This document shows positions 46,733 through 55,652 of a DNA stretch of 64,000 nt, one piece after another (the first letter of the stretch is position 1; the number at the start of each line of letters is the position of its first letter). Location: contig NZ_ATWF01000001.1 of NCBI RefSeq assembly GCF_000421105.1, positions 902,930 to 966,929 of the forward strand. Direction: 5' to 3'. Origin of the DNA: Limisalsivibrio acetivorans. GTDB lineage: Bacteria > Chrysiogenota > Deferribacteres > Deferribacterales > Geovibrionaceae. Position numbers and translations under genes: made by a program. Under the pieces are notes generated by a model. It worked only from the letters and a program-made list of their open reading frames with translations, did no database searches and was not told the DNA's origin.

Positions 46733-47857
46733 ATGGATAGACTGGAAAATGTTACACCATTCATCGTTATGGACATCGTCCGCAAAGCGGGTGAGATTGA
46801 GGATGCGATCCACTTTGAAGTGGGCCAGCCCGACATAAGCCCTTCGGAAAAGGTATTTGACGCACTGCATGAGGCGATTGAAAAACGCTCATTCCCATAT
46901 ACTGAGAGCCTCGGCATTCGCCCACTTCGGGAGAAGATCGCAGGCTTCTACAAAAACCGGTACGGAGTTGATGTGTCCCCCGACAGGATTCTGCTCACCG
47001 TGGGAACCTCCGGCGCATTCCTTATCGCCTATTCCATACTGATGAACAGCGGTGACCGCCTCGCCTTCACCGATCCATCCTATCCCTGTTACAAAAATTT
47101 CTCGAATATCATGGACATAGAGCCGGTGATGATACCCGTGGACAGCTCGACAAACTACCAGCTCACGGTAGATATGCTCAAGGAAAAGGAGAACATCAAG
47201 GCTGTACAGATCTCATCACCCGCAAACCCCACAGGTAACATATACACCGGCGAAAACCTGAAGGAGCTTACAAAATACTGCGATGAGAATGGTATAGCCT
47301 TTATTTCCGACGAGATATACCACGGGCTGGTATACGAGGACGAACCGGAGCACACAGCCCTTGAGCTGAGCGATGAGGCCATTGTAATAAACGGGTTCAG
47401 TAAATACTTCTGCATGCCCGGGATTCGTCTCGGATGGATGATAATGCCCGAAAGACTCGTTCGCAGGGCGGAGATAGTCATGCAAAACCTCTTTATCTCC
47501 GCACCAGTGCTGAGTCAACTGGGCGCCATGGGAGCCTTCGACGAGATCTTTCTAAGAGACTACAAGGAGGAGTACCGCCGCAGGAGGGACTACCTCTACG
47601 GGGAGCTTAAGGAAATGTTCCCCATCGATGCGAAGCCACAGGGAGCCTTCTATATATGGGCGGACATATCCGAATATTCCAACGACAGCTACGCCTTCTG
47701 CATGGAACTGCTGGAGGAAACAGGCGTCGCTGTCACCCCCGGGGTGGATTTCGGCTCCAACGAGACAAATAAATACATACGCTTCGCCTACACCCGCAAC
47801 ATCGACCACATGGCAGAGGGTATAAGAAGGCTGAAGGAGTACCTCAAAAACCGATGA
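46733..47857 (+). CDS. Class I/II pyridoxal-phosphate aminotransferase
   Basis: A 374-residue fold-type I aminotransferase. PLP region motifs: SGAFLIAY, SPANPTGN, SDEIYHGLVY, the Schiff-base lysine in NGFSKYFCMPGIRLGW, and a C-terminal RFAYTR with the carboxylate-binding Arg. The substrate is not clear; aspartate- or aromatic-type amino acids are possible. It overlaps the next gene by 4 bases. Confidence 0.9.
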   Translation: MDRLENVTPFIVMDIVRKAGEIEDAIHFEVGQPDISPSEKVFDALHEAIEKRSFPYTESLGIRPLREKIAGFYKNRYGVDVSPDRILLTVGTSGAFLIAYSILMNSGDRLAFTDPSYPCYKNFSNIMDIEPVMIPVDSSTNYQLTVDMLKEKENIKAVQISSPANPTGNIYTGENLKELTKYCDENGIAFISDEIYHGLVYEDEPEHTALELSDEAIVINGFSKYFCMPGIRLGWMIMPERLVRRAEIVMQNLFISAPVLSQLGAMGAFDEIFLRDYKEEYRRRRDYLYGELKEMFPIDAKPQGAFYIWADISEYSNDSYAFCMELLEETGVAVTPGVDFGSNETNKYIRFAYTRNIDHMAEGIRRLKEYLKNR

Positions 47858-48396
47858 GAGCATTCATCGCTGCGGACATTCCCGAGGAAACCGTTAAGAC
47901 TTTCCCCGATGTTAAGGGGCTAAAACGCTATGGACGCATATCACCTGTCAGGGGAGAGAATATCCATATCACTCTATTCTTTCTGGGTGAGATAGACGAA
48001 GACGAAGCACTCATCGCCGGAGCGTGCATGGAGGGGGCTGAGCCTGAGAGCTTCGCAGTAAACCTTAGCGGAGTGTCGTGGTTCACCAAACAGAAGAAGC
48101 CCTCTGTGGTCTTTGTTGAGGGTGAATCAGAGCGGTTATCAGAATACAGGGAAAGACTGGGAAAGCTGCTCCACACCGAGGGATTCTCACCGGATAAAAA
48201 GCCCTTTGTTCCCCACGCCACACTTGCCAGAGTGCGAAGCATAGATGCCCGAAAGGGCTTTATGGATGAGCTGCAAAGAATTACCGAAGGTTTTGAGCCA
48301 TCATCATTCACACTCCCCTCCCTAACCCTGTACAGAAGCGATATGAATGATAAAGGGGTCTGCTACACACCCCTGAAGAGTATCACCCTCAGCTGA
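47854..48396 (+). CDS. thpR: RNA 2',3'-cyclic phosphodiesterase ThpR (LigT)
   Basis: A 180-residue 2H phosphoesterase with the two catalytic HxTx motifs, H38-I-T40 (IHITLFFLG) and H121-A-T (PHATLARVR). The family opens 2',3'-cyclic phosphates on RNA ends. It overlaps the aminotransferase stop, so they are translationally coupled, a link with no obvious meaning. Confidence 0.93.
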   Translation: MRAFIAADIPEETVKTFPDVKGLKRYGRISPVRGENIHITLFFLGEIDEDEALIAGACMEGAEPESFAVNLSGVSWFTKQKKPSVVFVEGESERLSEYRERLGKLLHTEGFSPDKKPFVPHATLARVRSIDARKGFMDELQRITEGFEPSSFTLPSLTLYRSDMNDKGVCYTPLKSITLS

Positions 48397-48521
48397 AAAA
48401 CAAAAGAACTCTGCAAACATAGCTAATCCTGCCGTAATTCAACAGGACCTTCCCCGCACATACACACTAGCCTTGATTAGGAGTGTTCTTACTGCCCCTC
48501 CCTTCCACAAACCTTTTCCTG

Positions 48522-50009
48522 TTATTGGCTCCATGTATTGTCGTCCAGCAGGGGCATAACCCTGTCCACACCGCCGGGAATCGCCTGAACACTGATACCG
48601 TGGACATCGTCCTTATCCCTTGTGGCGTAGAAGACTGATGTAAAACGCTTTGAATTTAATACAAATGAAGGGAAGGCCTGCTCCGCTCCGGCGATAATGT
48701 CATCCGCCTTTATAACAACAGAGGTTGACGGTGGTATCGATTCGAAGCCCGCTACCTGAAAATCGTAAACGTAGTTATTACCGCTCTCGTCGAAGAGGTC
48801 GAGGTATAGTTGTGCACTCCTATCGGGTGATTCGTTCGATATGCGCACCCAGTTGGAGGAGGTATTGAACATGTAGGGGGCTATAAGAACAGCACCGTTA
48901 CTCCTCCACTCACCAGCTTCGATCTCTTCGGCGTAGTATCTCCCTTCATAATCTTCTGCAGGGTTGCCAAAGACGTTAAGGCTGAAAAGGTTCGCCCGGA
49001 TAACATCCTCACCAGTTACGTTGAAATTGAAGGTGATGGAGCCGTCCTTGTTTTCATCGGTATATTCCCAGCATCCGCTACCGCTATTGTATGAAAGCTC
49101 CTGAACGCCTCCTCCGGTTTCATCGGCATCGTCCACCGACTCAATGGCAGAAAAGTTCCTGCCGCAAATGCTGTATGCAAAGCTGTTTATAACGGCACCA
49201 GTGGGTGAAAGTATGAAATTGCTCCCAAGCGTATAGTCAACAACAAGCTGATCCTGCACTGCACCGCCGGTGAACTTGAGGACATCCTCCTCCACATCCG
49301 CTTTCGCATCAAGGGGAGTCGAGACGCTGAATTCATAATATTTGCTGAACATGGCGAGGGTAGCGGAGTCTGTAACGGTGGTAACAGCATAGTCTGATGT
49401 TGATTTTATACTGAGGTGCTGGTTCGATTCAAGGCCCGGAAAAAGGAGCATCCTTATTCCTGGCGCCACAGTGTCTGCTACATTGCCGTCGCATGCCGTT
49501 GAGTTGCCGTCCACCTCACGCAGAAATACATAGCCGTCAATACTCGAATGTACATTCTTGAAGTCATGACCGGAGATGCTTAGGATCCCACTGGAGAGGG
49601 TCATCTCATACCCCTTTCTCTGCTCGCCAGCATCCATAATGCCGTCACCGTTTCCTGCGCTGTCCGCACCGTACTCTCCGGCATCCACAAAACCGTTGGA
49701 GTTCGAATCCACCCATTCAGCCAGACAGTAGAAATCACCCCTGTTCCCCGCATCGTCTTCAAGGAGAAAGGCGGCGTTGGTCAGGGTAAAGGTGACATCA
49801 ACGGAAGAGATCTCATATTCAGGCTCGTAAAATACCTGAACAGCCTTATCGGAAGCTAGGATCTGATTCTTTGAATAAGCCTCAACGGCTATGGAATAGG
49901 CATCATGATAATCATCGGGACCGTCGGCATCCACAGTAACACCGGCAAAGGCGCATACGGCAGAAAGCTGGAGAAGGGCAAGAAATACAATAAACCTTGA
50001 AACAGACAT
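48522..50009 (-). CDS. Secreted protein with EF-hand-like loops
   Basis: A 495-residue exported protein with a signal peptide (about 1-22). It is rich in beta-type sequence and has two calcium-loop-like segments: DSNSNGFVDAGEYG and GNGDGIMDAGEQ (about 110-135). No family recognised beyond this. Likely a cell-surface or periplasmic structural protein. Confidence 0.7.
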   Translation of the reverse strand: MSVSRFIVFLALLQLSAVCAFAGVTVDADGPDDYHDAYSIAVEAYSKNQILASDKAVQVFYEPEYEISSVDVTFTLTNAAFLLEDDAGNRGDFYCLAEWVDSNSNGFVDAGEYGADSAGNGDGIMDAGEQRKGYEMTLSSGILSISGHDFKNVHSSIDGYVFLREVDGNSTACDGNVADTVAPGIRMLLFPGLESNQHLSIKSTSDYAVTTVTDSATLAMFSKYYEFSVSTPLDAKADVEEDVLKFTGGAVQDQLVVDYTLGSNFILSPTGAVINSFAYSICGRNFSAIESVDDADETGGGVQELSYNSGSGCWEYTDENKDGSITFNFNVTGEDVIRANLFSLNVFGNPAEDYEGRYYAEEIEAGEWRSNGAVLIAPYMFNTSSNWVRISNESPDRSAQLYLDLFDESGNNYVYDFQVAGFESIPPSTSVVIKADDIIAGAEQAFPSFVLNSKRFTSVFYATRDKDDVHGISVQAIPGGVDRVMPLLDDNTWSQ

Positions 50010-50080
50010 CTGTCACCTCAAAGATAACTATTATACTTAGATGTTTACTATATCCTGAGAAAATCCTCAAGAAGTCTGTT

Positions 50081-50758
50081 TCAAATACTCAGTTCTGCGC
50101 AGAGGGGAAGATGGTCAGAAGCTGTCTTCGCTCCCCCTTCCCTGCTAATAAAATGCTCTGCCTCAACACCTTTGACCCTTATACTGTCCAGAGCAAAAAG
50201 GGGGAAGCGTGCGGGGAAACTCCTTATGCGGCAACAGCCGTTAAAGGCCTCATCGAGCACTCTGGATGCCCTTCCCTTTCTCCATTCGTTGCAGTCGCAC
50301 ATCAGCGCCATCGGCTCCCTTGTTCTGCTGGCTATGGCGGCTATCTCCTCCGCCTGCTGGAGCCGTTCACGGTTTTTGAGGCCGAAATGGGTGGCGAAGA
50401 TCGTAAGAACTCTCCCCGAGCACTCCATCTCTGCGATAATAAGCCCCCTCGGCTCGCAGCCTTTGAGGGAGCATGATATATTATGGGTCGATACCTTAAG
50501 CGGCTTCCTTTTACTCAGAAAGACATTGCCGTAACCGGAATCCTCCCGAAGCATCGTCTGACCGAAGAAGGCATACATACCAGTAGAATCCTCAATAAAG
50601 GCCTTTGCATCTGCACCACCGGGTACAGCATCCAAGACAACCTCCTGCAGTGCGGCGCAGTCCGGACTCAGATCCCTCAAAACACCCAGCACACGCTCAG
50701 GGTTCTTACTGCCGTCTCTACCAACCCAGCCGTGGACATTATAGGTGACCAGCCGCAT
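50081..50758 (-). CDS. Endonuclease/exonuclease/phosphatase family protein (YbhP-like)
   Basis: A 225-residue EEP-fold protein: VTYNVHGWVG at the start, LQEV for the catalytic Glu, LMCDCNEW for the second Asp/Asn pair, and a terminal SDHLPL. It abuts the PLD gene without a gap. In E. coli the EEP protein YbhP sits beside the cardiolipin synthase ClsB (YbhO), and the same pairing here suggests a lipid-phosphate role. Confidence 0.88.
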   Translation of the reverse strand: MRLVTYNVHGWVGRDGSKNPERVLGVLRDLSPDCAALQEVVLDAVPGGADAKAFIEDSTGMYAFFGQTMLREDSGYGNVFLSKRKPLKVSTHNISCSLKGCEPRGLIIAEMECSGRVLTIFATHFGLKNRERLQQAEEIAAIASRTREPMALMCDCNEWRKGRASRVLDEAFNGCCRIRSFPARFPLFALDSIRVKGVEAEHFISREGGAKTASDHLPLCAELSI

Positions 50759-52873
50759 TCAGCTCCGCCTCCTCTTCAGTATGGTCTTTCTCACATACCA
50801 TCCAAGCAGAACAAAGAAAGCGAGGAATAGGGCAAATAATGCAATATTCATTGGATCAGGCTGAATAAGGGATCGCTTAATGCTCTCGGTCAAAACGGTT
50901 ATGGCGAATATCCCCGGTGATATACCTATAAAGGTTCCGATAACAAAATCCTTGAAGCCGATCCTGAATGCTCCGGCGACTGCATTGATAACCGTAAACG
51001 GTGCCACTGGCACAATACGCAGGATTGCAACGGTCAAGATCCCCCTGTTCTCCATGGTCTTGCGGAACTTCTCACCCCTCTTGCCGAGAAGGTTTATCAG
51101 CGCCTCACCCCCTATGGCACGCCCTACACCATAGAGTGCCGCTGAGCTCAGGGTTGTTCCCGCAAGGGATACGAAAAAGGCAGTAACCGGTGAGAATACT
51201 GCGGCTGTAACACCTATGAGGAGAGTTACAGGAGCCACAAAAAAGCCCAGCACAACATACGATGCAATCATAATCCATGGGGCATAAACATTGTTTTCAA
51301 TGCTGGAGAGCGCAGTAGTAAGCGTTTCCTTATCAGTAATTTCAGCCAGCGGTGAAAACTTCCACAGAAGTACCATGGCGATGCAGAATACAGCAACACC
51401 CGCCAAACGCACCTTGACGAAACTCTTCTTCTCCTCCGTCTCCTCGATGCTATCCGCCGCTATATCTAGGGGGCTGGGTTTTTCAGGATCAAGAAGTCTG
51501 CCGTCCGGAATGAGCCTCTCAAAGGTTCTCACATCCTTCAACTCAAGGGGAACCATTGTTTTTCCGTAACCCCTCAGCTGCTGAACAGTCTCTGCAAGGG
51601 ATCCGGTTTCGTTCAGAAGCTCGATAACCTTCTTCTGTTCCGTGGATAGATGCTCTGCAATGAGATCGGTCATCATATCCTCAATACCTTTGCTGATCCT
51701 CTCCTCACCGTTACTTTCAAGCAGGAGATTGCATTCTGTATCGAAGCCCATACTCCGGTTGCTGGTATTTGCTGAGCCGAGGAAGAGGTAGTCCCTGTCC
51801 ACGATGATCGTTTTGGAATGGATCTCCTGGAATCCTCCGTCCCCAACACCTATATGCGGGCGGTATATGTGTAGTTTCTTCCGCTTATCCGACTCAACAA
51901 GCCGCCTGAGCAGGACCGAACGGATATTGACCATAGTGGCTTCCTCCAGCCAGCCGGGGCTGTTTCTTGGAAGGAGCATCACAACTTCGGGGGGATTCTC
52001 CCCCTCCAGCCTTTTCTGGAGAGCCTCAAAGACAGAATAGGATGTAAAGTATTGGTTCTCAATGTATATCCACTTTTCAGCACGTTCTATCATCTCTATG
52101 TAGACCCGCTCAATCTCCCGAACCTCTTCCCTTCCTCTAAACTGGGGAAACGTACGGCAGATAGAGATATCCACATTCTCTACAAGTGCTTTACCGTTCT
52201 TCGGTCTGTACTCCGTTGGTTTATCCGCCCTGGGGAGCTCTCCACCCACGGCGTCACGCCAGCGTTGACGAAACAGCTCCCCCATCGCCTCCGCCGCATC
52301 GGAATCCACACAGAGCATCGTATCGTGATATGGGGGGTATTTTTTGTCCATAGGGTCGCTTCTAAGCGGGTTTTCGGGGAGATGCTCCCTTGTGTCCCAG
52401 CGGACGTTTGAGATATCCATACCACCGTTAATCGCCACGGCATCATCTGCGATTACCATCTTCTGGTGATGCGAAGCACCTATGGGGTGGGTGTTATCAA
52501 GCTCGAAATGGATCTGCTCAGGTGTCCCGAACCTCCACTTAAAGGTCGGAAGCTTCTCTCGCTCAAGGGCATAAAGGACTGCAAAATCCCATGAAAGTAT
52601 GAATATCTCAAGATCGGGATTCTTCATCACAGCCTCGGTCAACACCTGCTCAAGGGTTACCTCTTTATCCCCTCCCCGTATTAGGCGGATACGGCTGTCT
52701 ATATCCCATGCGGCAATGAACACGGTTCGCTTGGCACTCAGCACAAGCTCCGCCACGGCACGGTAGTATTCTTCACCGTCAATCAATGGTATAAGCTTGT
52801 CGGTTTTAACGGTTTTCCAGCAGTTACCCTCAATGCCGGATATAGGTTTAAAATCATTCTTATCTTCAATCAT
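50759..52873 (-). CDS. Phospholipase D-like protein fused to a VTT membrane domain
   Basis: About 704 residues: two HKD motifs (HHQKMVIADDAVAINGG about 155 and IHSKTIIVDRDYLFLGS about 365) as in PLD/cardiolipin synthases, then a linker and a C-terminal VTT/DedA-like domain with about six helices (about 515-700). Transphosphatidylation or lipid hydrolysis at the membrane is likely. ATG 52873 is preferred as the family start; ATG 52927 would extend it 18 residues. An FNR-type box lies upstream. Confidence 0.88.
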   Translation of the reverse strand: MIEDKNDFKPISGIEGNCWKTVKTDKLIPLIDGEEYYRAVAELVLSAKRTVFIAAWDIDSRIRLIRGGDKEVTLEQVLTEAVMKNPDLEIFILSWDFAVLYALEREKLPTFKWRFGTPEQIHFELDNTHPIGASHHQKMVIADDAVAINGGMDISNVRWDTREHLPENPLRSDPMDKKYPPYHDTMLCVDSDAAEAMGELFRQRWRDAVGGELPRADKPTEYRPKNGKALVENVDISICRTFPQFRGREEVREIERVYIEMIERAEKWIYIENQYFTSYSVFEALQKRLEGENPPEVVMLLPRNSPGWLEEATMVNIRSVLLRRLVESDKRKKLHIYRPHIGVGDGGFQEIHSKTIIVDRDYLFLGSANTSNRSMGFDTECNLLLESNGEERISKGIEDMMTDLIAEHLSTEQKKVIELLNETGSLAETVQQLRGYGKTMVPLELKDVRTFERLIPDGRLLDPEKPSPLDIAADSIEETEEKKSFVKVRLAGVAVFCIAMVLLWKFSPLAEITDKETLTTALSSIENNVYAPWIMIASYVVLGFFVAPVTLLIGVTAAVFSPVTAFFVSLAGTTLSSAALYGVGRAIGGEALINLLGKRGEKFRKTMENRGILTVAILRIVPVAPFTVINAVAGAFRIGFKDFVIGTFIGISPGIFAITVLTESIKRSLIQPDPMNIALFALFLAFFVLLGWYVRKTILKRRRS

Positions 52874-52939
52874 AATTACCGAATATAACACCTTCTCCAA
52901 TATTTTTAAGCATAAATTACTTAACATAAATTGCCCGAA

Positions 52940-52953
52940 TTGATCGGGATCAA
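52940..52953. promoter_or_regulatory. Second FNR/HcpR-type binding site
   Basis: A perfect TTGAT-CGGG-ATCAA palindrome between the PLD gene and the polyferredoxin gene. A -10-like TACGAT at 52976-52981 predicts a plus-strand start near 52988. That places the box centre at about -41, the class II activator position. It could also affect the divergent PLD gene. Confidence 0.78.
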
Positions 52954-53005
52954 TTATTTATACCAAGCCAGGGGGTACGATTCTTTGAAAATTTCGGAGA
53001 TTGGA

Positions 53006-53959
53006 ATGTTCAGAACAAGCTGGGACAGAAGATTAATTCAACTTCTCTTTGCACTGGTTTCAGTATATGCGGGAGTGCGTTTTGCTTTTTATCTAAACAA
53101 CCTTAAGCTCGGTGAGCTGGATGTTACAAAACCGGGAGGAGTTGAGGCCTATCTCCCAATAAGCGCATTCATGGGGCTTAAACAACTCGTAACAACAGGT
53201 AGTTATGACTTTATCCATCCTGCTGGGCTGACACTGCTGATAACCTTCCTCGCAGTCAGCTTCGTTTTTCGCAGGGGCTTCTGCGGGTATATATGCCCCA
53301 TAGGCCTGCTAAGCGAATGCGTAAGCTCTGCCGGAATGAGCCGCAGATTGACGAAATGGATATCTATCCCTCTATCATCTATAAAGTATCTCATCCTCGG
53401 ATATTTCTTGTTTGTCATAAGCAGTATGTCGGCCAGAAGCATAGATGCGTTCCTATCATCCCCGTACAACATTGTAGCGGATGCAAAAATGCTCCATTTC
53501 TTCACCAATCCATCTGTTACTACGGGCGTGGTCATACTCGTGCTGGCATTCCTCACACTGATTGTCCGCAACTTCTGGTGCAGATTCCTGTGCCCCTACG
53601 GTGCGCTTATGGCAATCCCCGGAATCATATCTCCCATGCGAATCGTAAGGGACGAGATGAGCTGTACAAACTGCCGTAAATGCACCGCTGTCTGCCCTGG
53701 CGGGATCTCTGTCCATGAAAAGAGCACCGTGCTCCATCCCGACTGTATAGGATGCCACGACTGCCTTCGAGTCAGGGATAACGAAAGATGCCTGAAAATG
53801 GTACCGAAGGATGTCTCTTACCGGCATGTGGGGCTTTTGATAATAGCTATGGTAACGGTTTTTATAATCTCCGCCATGGTTGCCGGACTCTGGGAATCTC
53901 GTGTGCCAATCGAGGTTTACCGTTCATGGCTCATGAGGCTGGGGGAGATAAGTCATTGA
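53006..53959 (+). CDS. NapH/CcoG-like membrane polyferredoxin
   Basis: A 317-residue membrane protein with about five helices. It has two CxxxCP-type motifs at the membrane surface (CGYICP and CRFLCPYG) and a cytoplasmic ferredoxin segment with CTNCRKCTAVCP and CIGCHDC. This is the NapH/NosR/CcoG plan of moving electrons between quinone or cytoplasm and a partner. ATG 53006 is chosen for GGAG 6 bases upstream. Control by the same box as hcp suggests it supplies electrons in nitrosative stress; the partner is unknown. Confidence 0.85.
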   Translation: MFRTSWDRRLIQLLFALVSVYAGVRFAFYLNNLKLGELDVTKPGGVEAYLPISAFMGLKQLVTTGSYDFIHPAGLTLLITFLAVSFVFRRGFCGYICPIGLLSECVSSAGMSRRLTKWISIPLSSIKYLILGYFLFVISSMSARSIDAFLSSPYNIVADAKMLHFFTNPSVTTGVVILVLAFLTLIVRNFWCRFLCPYGALMAIPGIISPMRIVRDEMSCTNCRKCTAVCPGGISVHEKSTVLHPDCIGCHDCLRVRDNERCLKMVPKDVSYRHVGLLIIAMVTVFIISAMVAGLWESRVPIEVYRSWLMRLGEISH

Positions 53960-54172
53960 TTTTTGTGTTTCGTGCTAAAGCACGACTTACTTTTGGCGCA
54001 TAAGAGCAAGACATATTAATTAGTGACTAACTTATTTGTTTTGCGCTTATGCGCCACATACTTTTTAAAAAAGTATGCAAAACTATTCCCTCATGGTTTT
54101 CCAGCCGCCTTGGCAGATGATTTATGTTAATAAATCACCTGCTGATGGCGGTGCACTCATTTCGCTCCTTTT

Positions 54173-54286
54173 CCACCTGAAGTTTTGCTGATGCTGAGGA
54201 GTGTAATCGCATATCATACGTGAAAGTATTCAATATTTAGGATTACCTCGTCTGTCACGTGCGGCCAAAACTTCCGGGCGGTTCCA
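54173..54286 (+). ncRNA. 114-bp direct repeat A1, candidate structured RNA
   Basis: Identical to 54920-55033 except for one base (C at 54247, T there). It can fold into nested helices: GAAGTTTTG (54179-54187) with CAAAACTTC (54266-54274), GTAATC (54203-54208) with GATTAC (54241-54246), and ATAC with GTAT at the tip. The single change converts a G-C to a G-U pair in an optional extension of helix 2. Similarity extends more loosely 5' to about 54055. Transcription is not shown. Confidence 0.45.
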
Positions 54287-54298
54287 ATTTAATCTATG

Positions 54299-54426
54299 GA
54301 ATTTTCCATCCATGGAAATTCCATTGTTGTTCGTGCAGGGGAACCCTGCCCTCTCGCACTTCCGGCTACATAAATTGAATACAATTCAATTTAGTTTCGC
54401 CTTCAGGGCTTCCATTCTTGGAAGCC
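54299..54426 (-). repeat. Composite hairpin unit 6
   Basis: Minus orientation: GGCTTCC/GGAAGCC, AAATTGAAT/ATTCAATTT (54372-54392), GCAGGG/CCCTGC (54337-54351) and GGAATTT/AAATTCC. The leader with AGCTTTCAT/ATGAAAGCT follows to about 54515. The third stem differs in both arms from every other unit. Confidence 0.75.
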
Positions 54427-54520
54427 TGTTGCATATCAACCATGATTGTATGATTAGCGAAAGCTTTCATGGATGAAAGCTCGCTCGCGTAAGTAAGAAG
54501 GAAAGTTACTATTAATATCT

Positions 54521-54651
54521 GGGAAATTCATCATCCTGAGAATTTCCCTGCCGCTTCGCTTGGCAAAGCTTTCGCTCCGCTTACTTCCAGCTACGTGAAT
54601 TGAGCAGAGCCCAATTCAGCTTCGCCTCCAGAGCCAACATCCATGTTGGCT
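54521..54651 (-). repeat. Composite hairpin unit 7
   Basis: Minus orientation: GCCAACA/TGTTGGC (54634-54651), GAATTG/CAATTC (54598-54618), the GCTTTGCCAAGCGAAGCGGC segment and GGGAAATT/AATTTCCC at the end. Confidence 0.75.
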
Positions 54652-54701
54652 GATTATATATCAGCCTTAATTATTATCTTCAAAATGGGTTTTTGAGGGG
54701 T

Positions 54702-54734
54702 GCGGGGAACTTTGTTCCCTAAAAAGTTCCCTGC
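54702..54734 (-). repeat. TTTTTAGG-loop hairpin, copy d
   Basis: The stem GCGGGGAAC/GTTCCCTGC (one G-U pair) surrounds the conserved TTTTTAGGGAACAAA loop when read on the minus strand. The stem differs from the other three copies. Confidence 0.75.
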
Positions 54735-54919
54735 GATCTTTTGCTTTCATACTTAAATTAGAAATAAGTCACTAATTTATGTATTTCGTGCTATAGCACG
54801 CCATACTTTTGTCGCAAAAGTATGCAAAACTATTCCCTCAGGGTTTTCCAGCCCCCATTGTTACTCATTTATATTCATAAATTCGTAATTGATGGCGGTG
54901 CCCTCATTTCACTCCTTTT

Positions 54920-55033
54920 CCACCTGAAGTTTTGCTGATGCTGAGGAGTGTAATCGCATATCATACGTGAAAGTATTCAATATTTAGGATTACTTCGTCT
55001 GTCACGTGCGGCCAAAACTTCCGGGCGGTTCCA
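54920..55033 (+). ncRNA. 114-bp direct repeat A2, candidate structured RNA
   Basis: Second copy of the element at 54173, in the same orientation, one base different. Similarity continues 5' to about 54802 through a GTATGCAAAAC segment and small hairpins. Confidence 0.45.
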
Positions 55034-55216
55034 AAAGAGCTCATTCGGCTGTAAAACATTCGGGGAAGATTAAGAGCGTTTATGACAAAACTGGTTGTGG
55101 GCTACTAGTAGCCATCTAACTGGAAAACCTCTCCACGTCTCACGTTGTTATGTCTTAAGTGTAAACGTTATAGCCAACTTGATTCCATCTTGACGATGAA
55201 GGTTGATATATAATAA

Positions 55217-55346
55217 GCCAACATGGATGTTGGCTCTGAAGGCGAAAGGAAGCACAGCTTTGCTGGTCTGACGAAGCCGGAAGTGCGAGAGGGCAAGGTC
55301 TCCTTGCCCGAACAACAATGGAATTTCCATGGATGGTAAATTCCAT
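55217..55346 (+). repeat. Composite hairpin unit 8
   Basis: GCCAACA/TGTTGGC (55217-55234), CAGC/GCTG, GGGCAAGG/CCTTGCCC with loop TCT (55291-55309), and a GGAATTTCC-type end hairpin. Colinear with unit 2 except for compensatory change in the third stem. Confidence 0.75.
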
Positions 55347-55361
55347 AAATATAATAAAGAC

Positions 55362-55395
55362 TAAGGGGAAATTTTTAGGGAAAACTTTCCCCTTA
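55362..55395 (+). repeat. TTTTTAGG-loop hairpin, copy c
   Basis: A perfect 10-bp stem TAAGGGGAAA/TTTCCCCTTA around the loop TTTTTAGGGAAAAC. Confidence 0.8.
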
Positions 55396-55447
55396 TGATC
55401 CCCTTAAAAACCCATCCTTAGGATGAATAGAGTGCTTGATACAAAAC

Positions 55448-55576
55448 GGCTTCCAAGGATGGAAGCCCTGAAGGCGTAGTTGAATTGGGCTTTGCTCAAT
55501 TCACGTAGCCGGAAGTGCGAGAGAGCGGGGTTTCCCCGCTCGAACAACAATGGAATTTCCATGGATGGTAAATTCC
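55448..55576 (+). repeat. Composite hairpin unit 9
   Basis: GGCTTCC/GGAAGCC, TGAATTG/CAATTCA (55481-55503), GAGCGGGG/CCCCGCTC with loop TTT (55523-55541) and a GGAATTTCC-type end. A fragment of the alternative end module follows at about 55585-55606. Confidence 0.75.
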
Positions 55577-55623
55577 ATAGATTAAATAGGATGATGAATT
55601 TCCCAGGTTAACACGCCAGGTAT

Positions 55624-55652
55624 AAAAAAGGCGGCCCCCGAAGGAGCCGCCT
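55624..55652 (-). terminator. Terminator of the 16-haem cytochrome gene
   Basis: On the minus strand AGGCGGCTCC pairs with GGGGCCGCCT around TTCG, followed by six T. It lies 25 bases after the stop at 55678. Confidence 0.9.
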
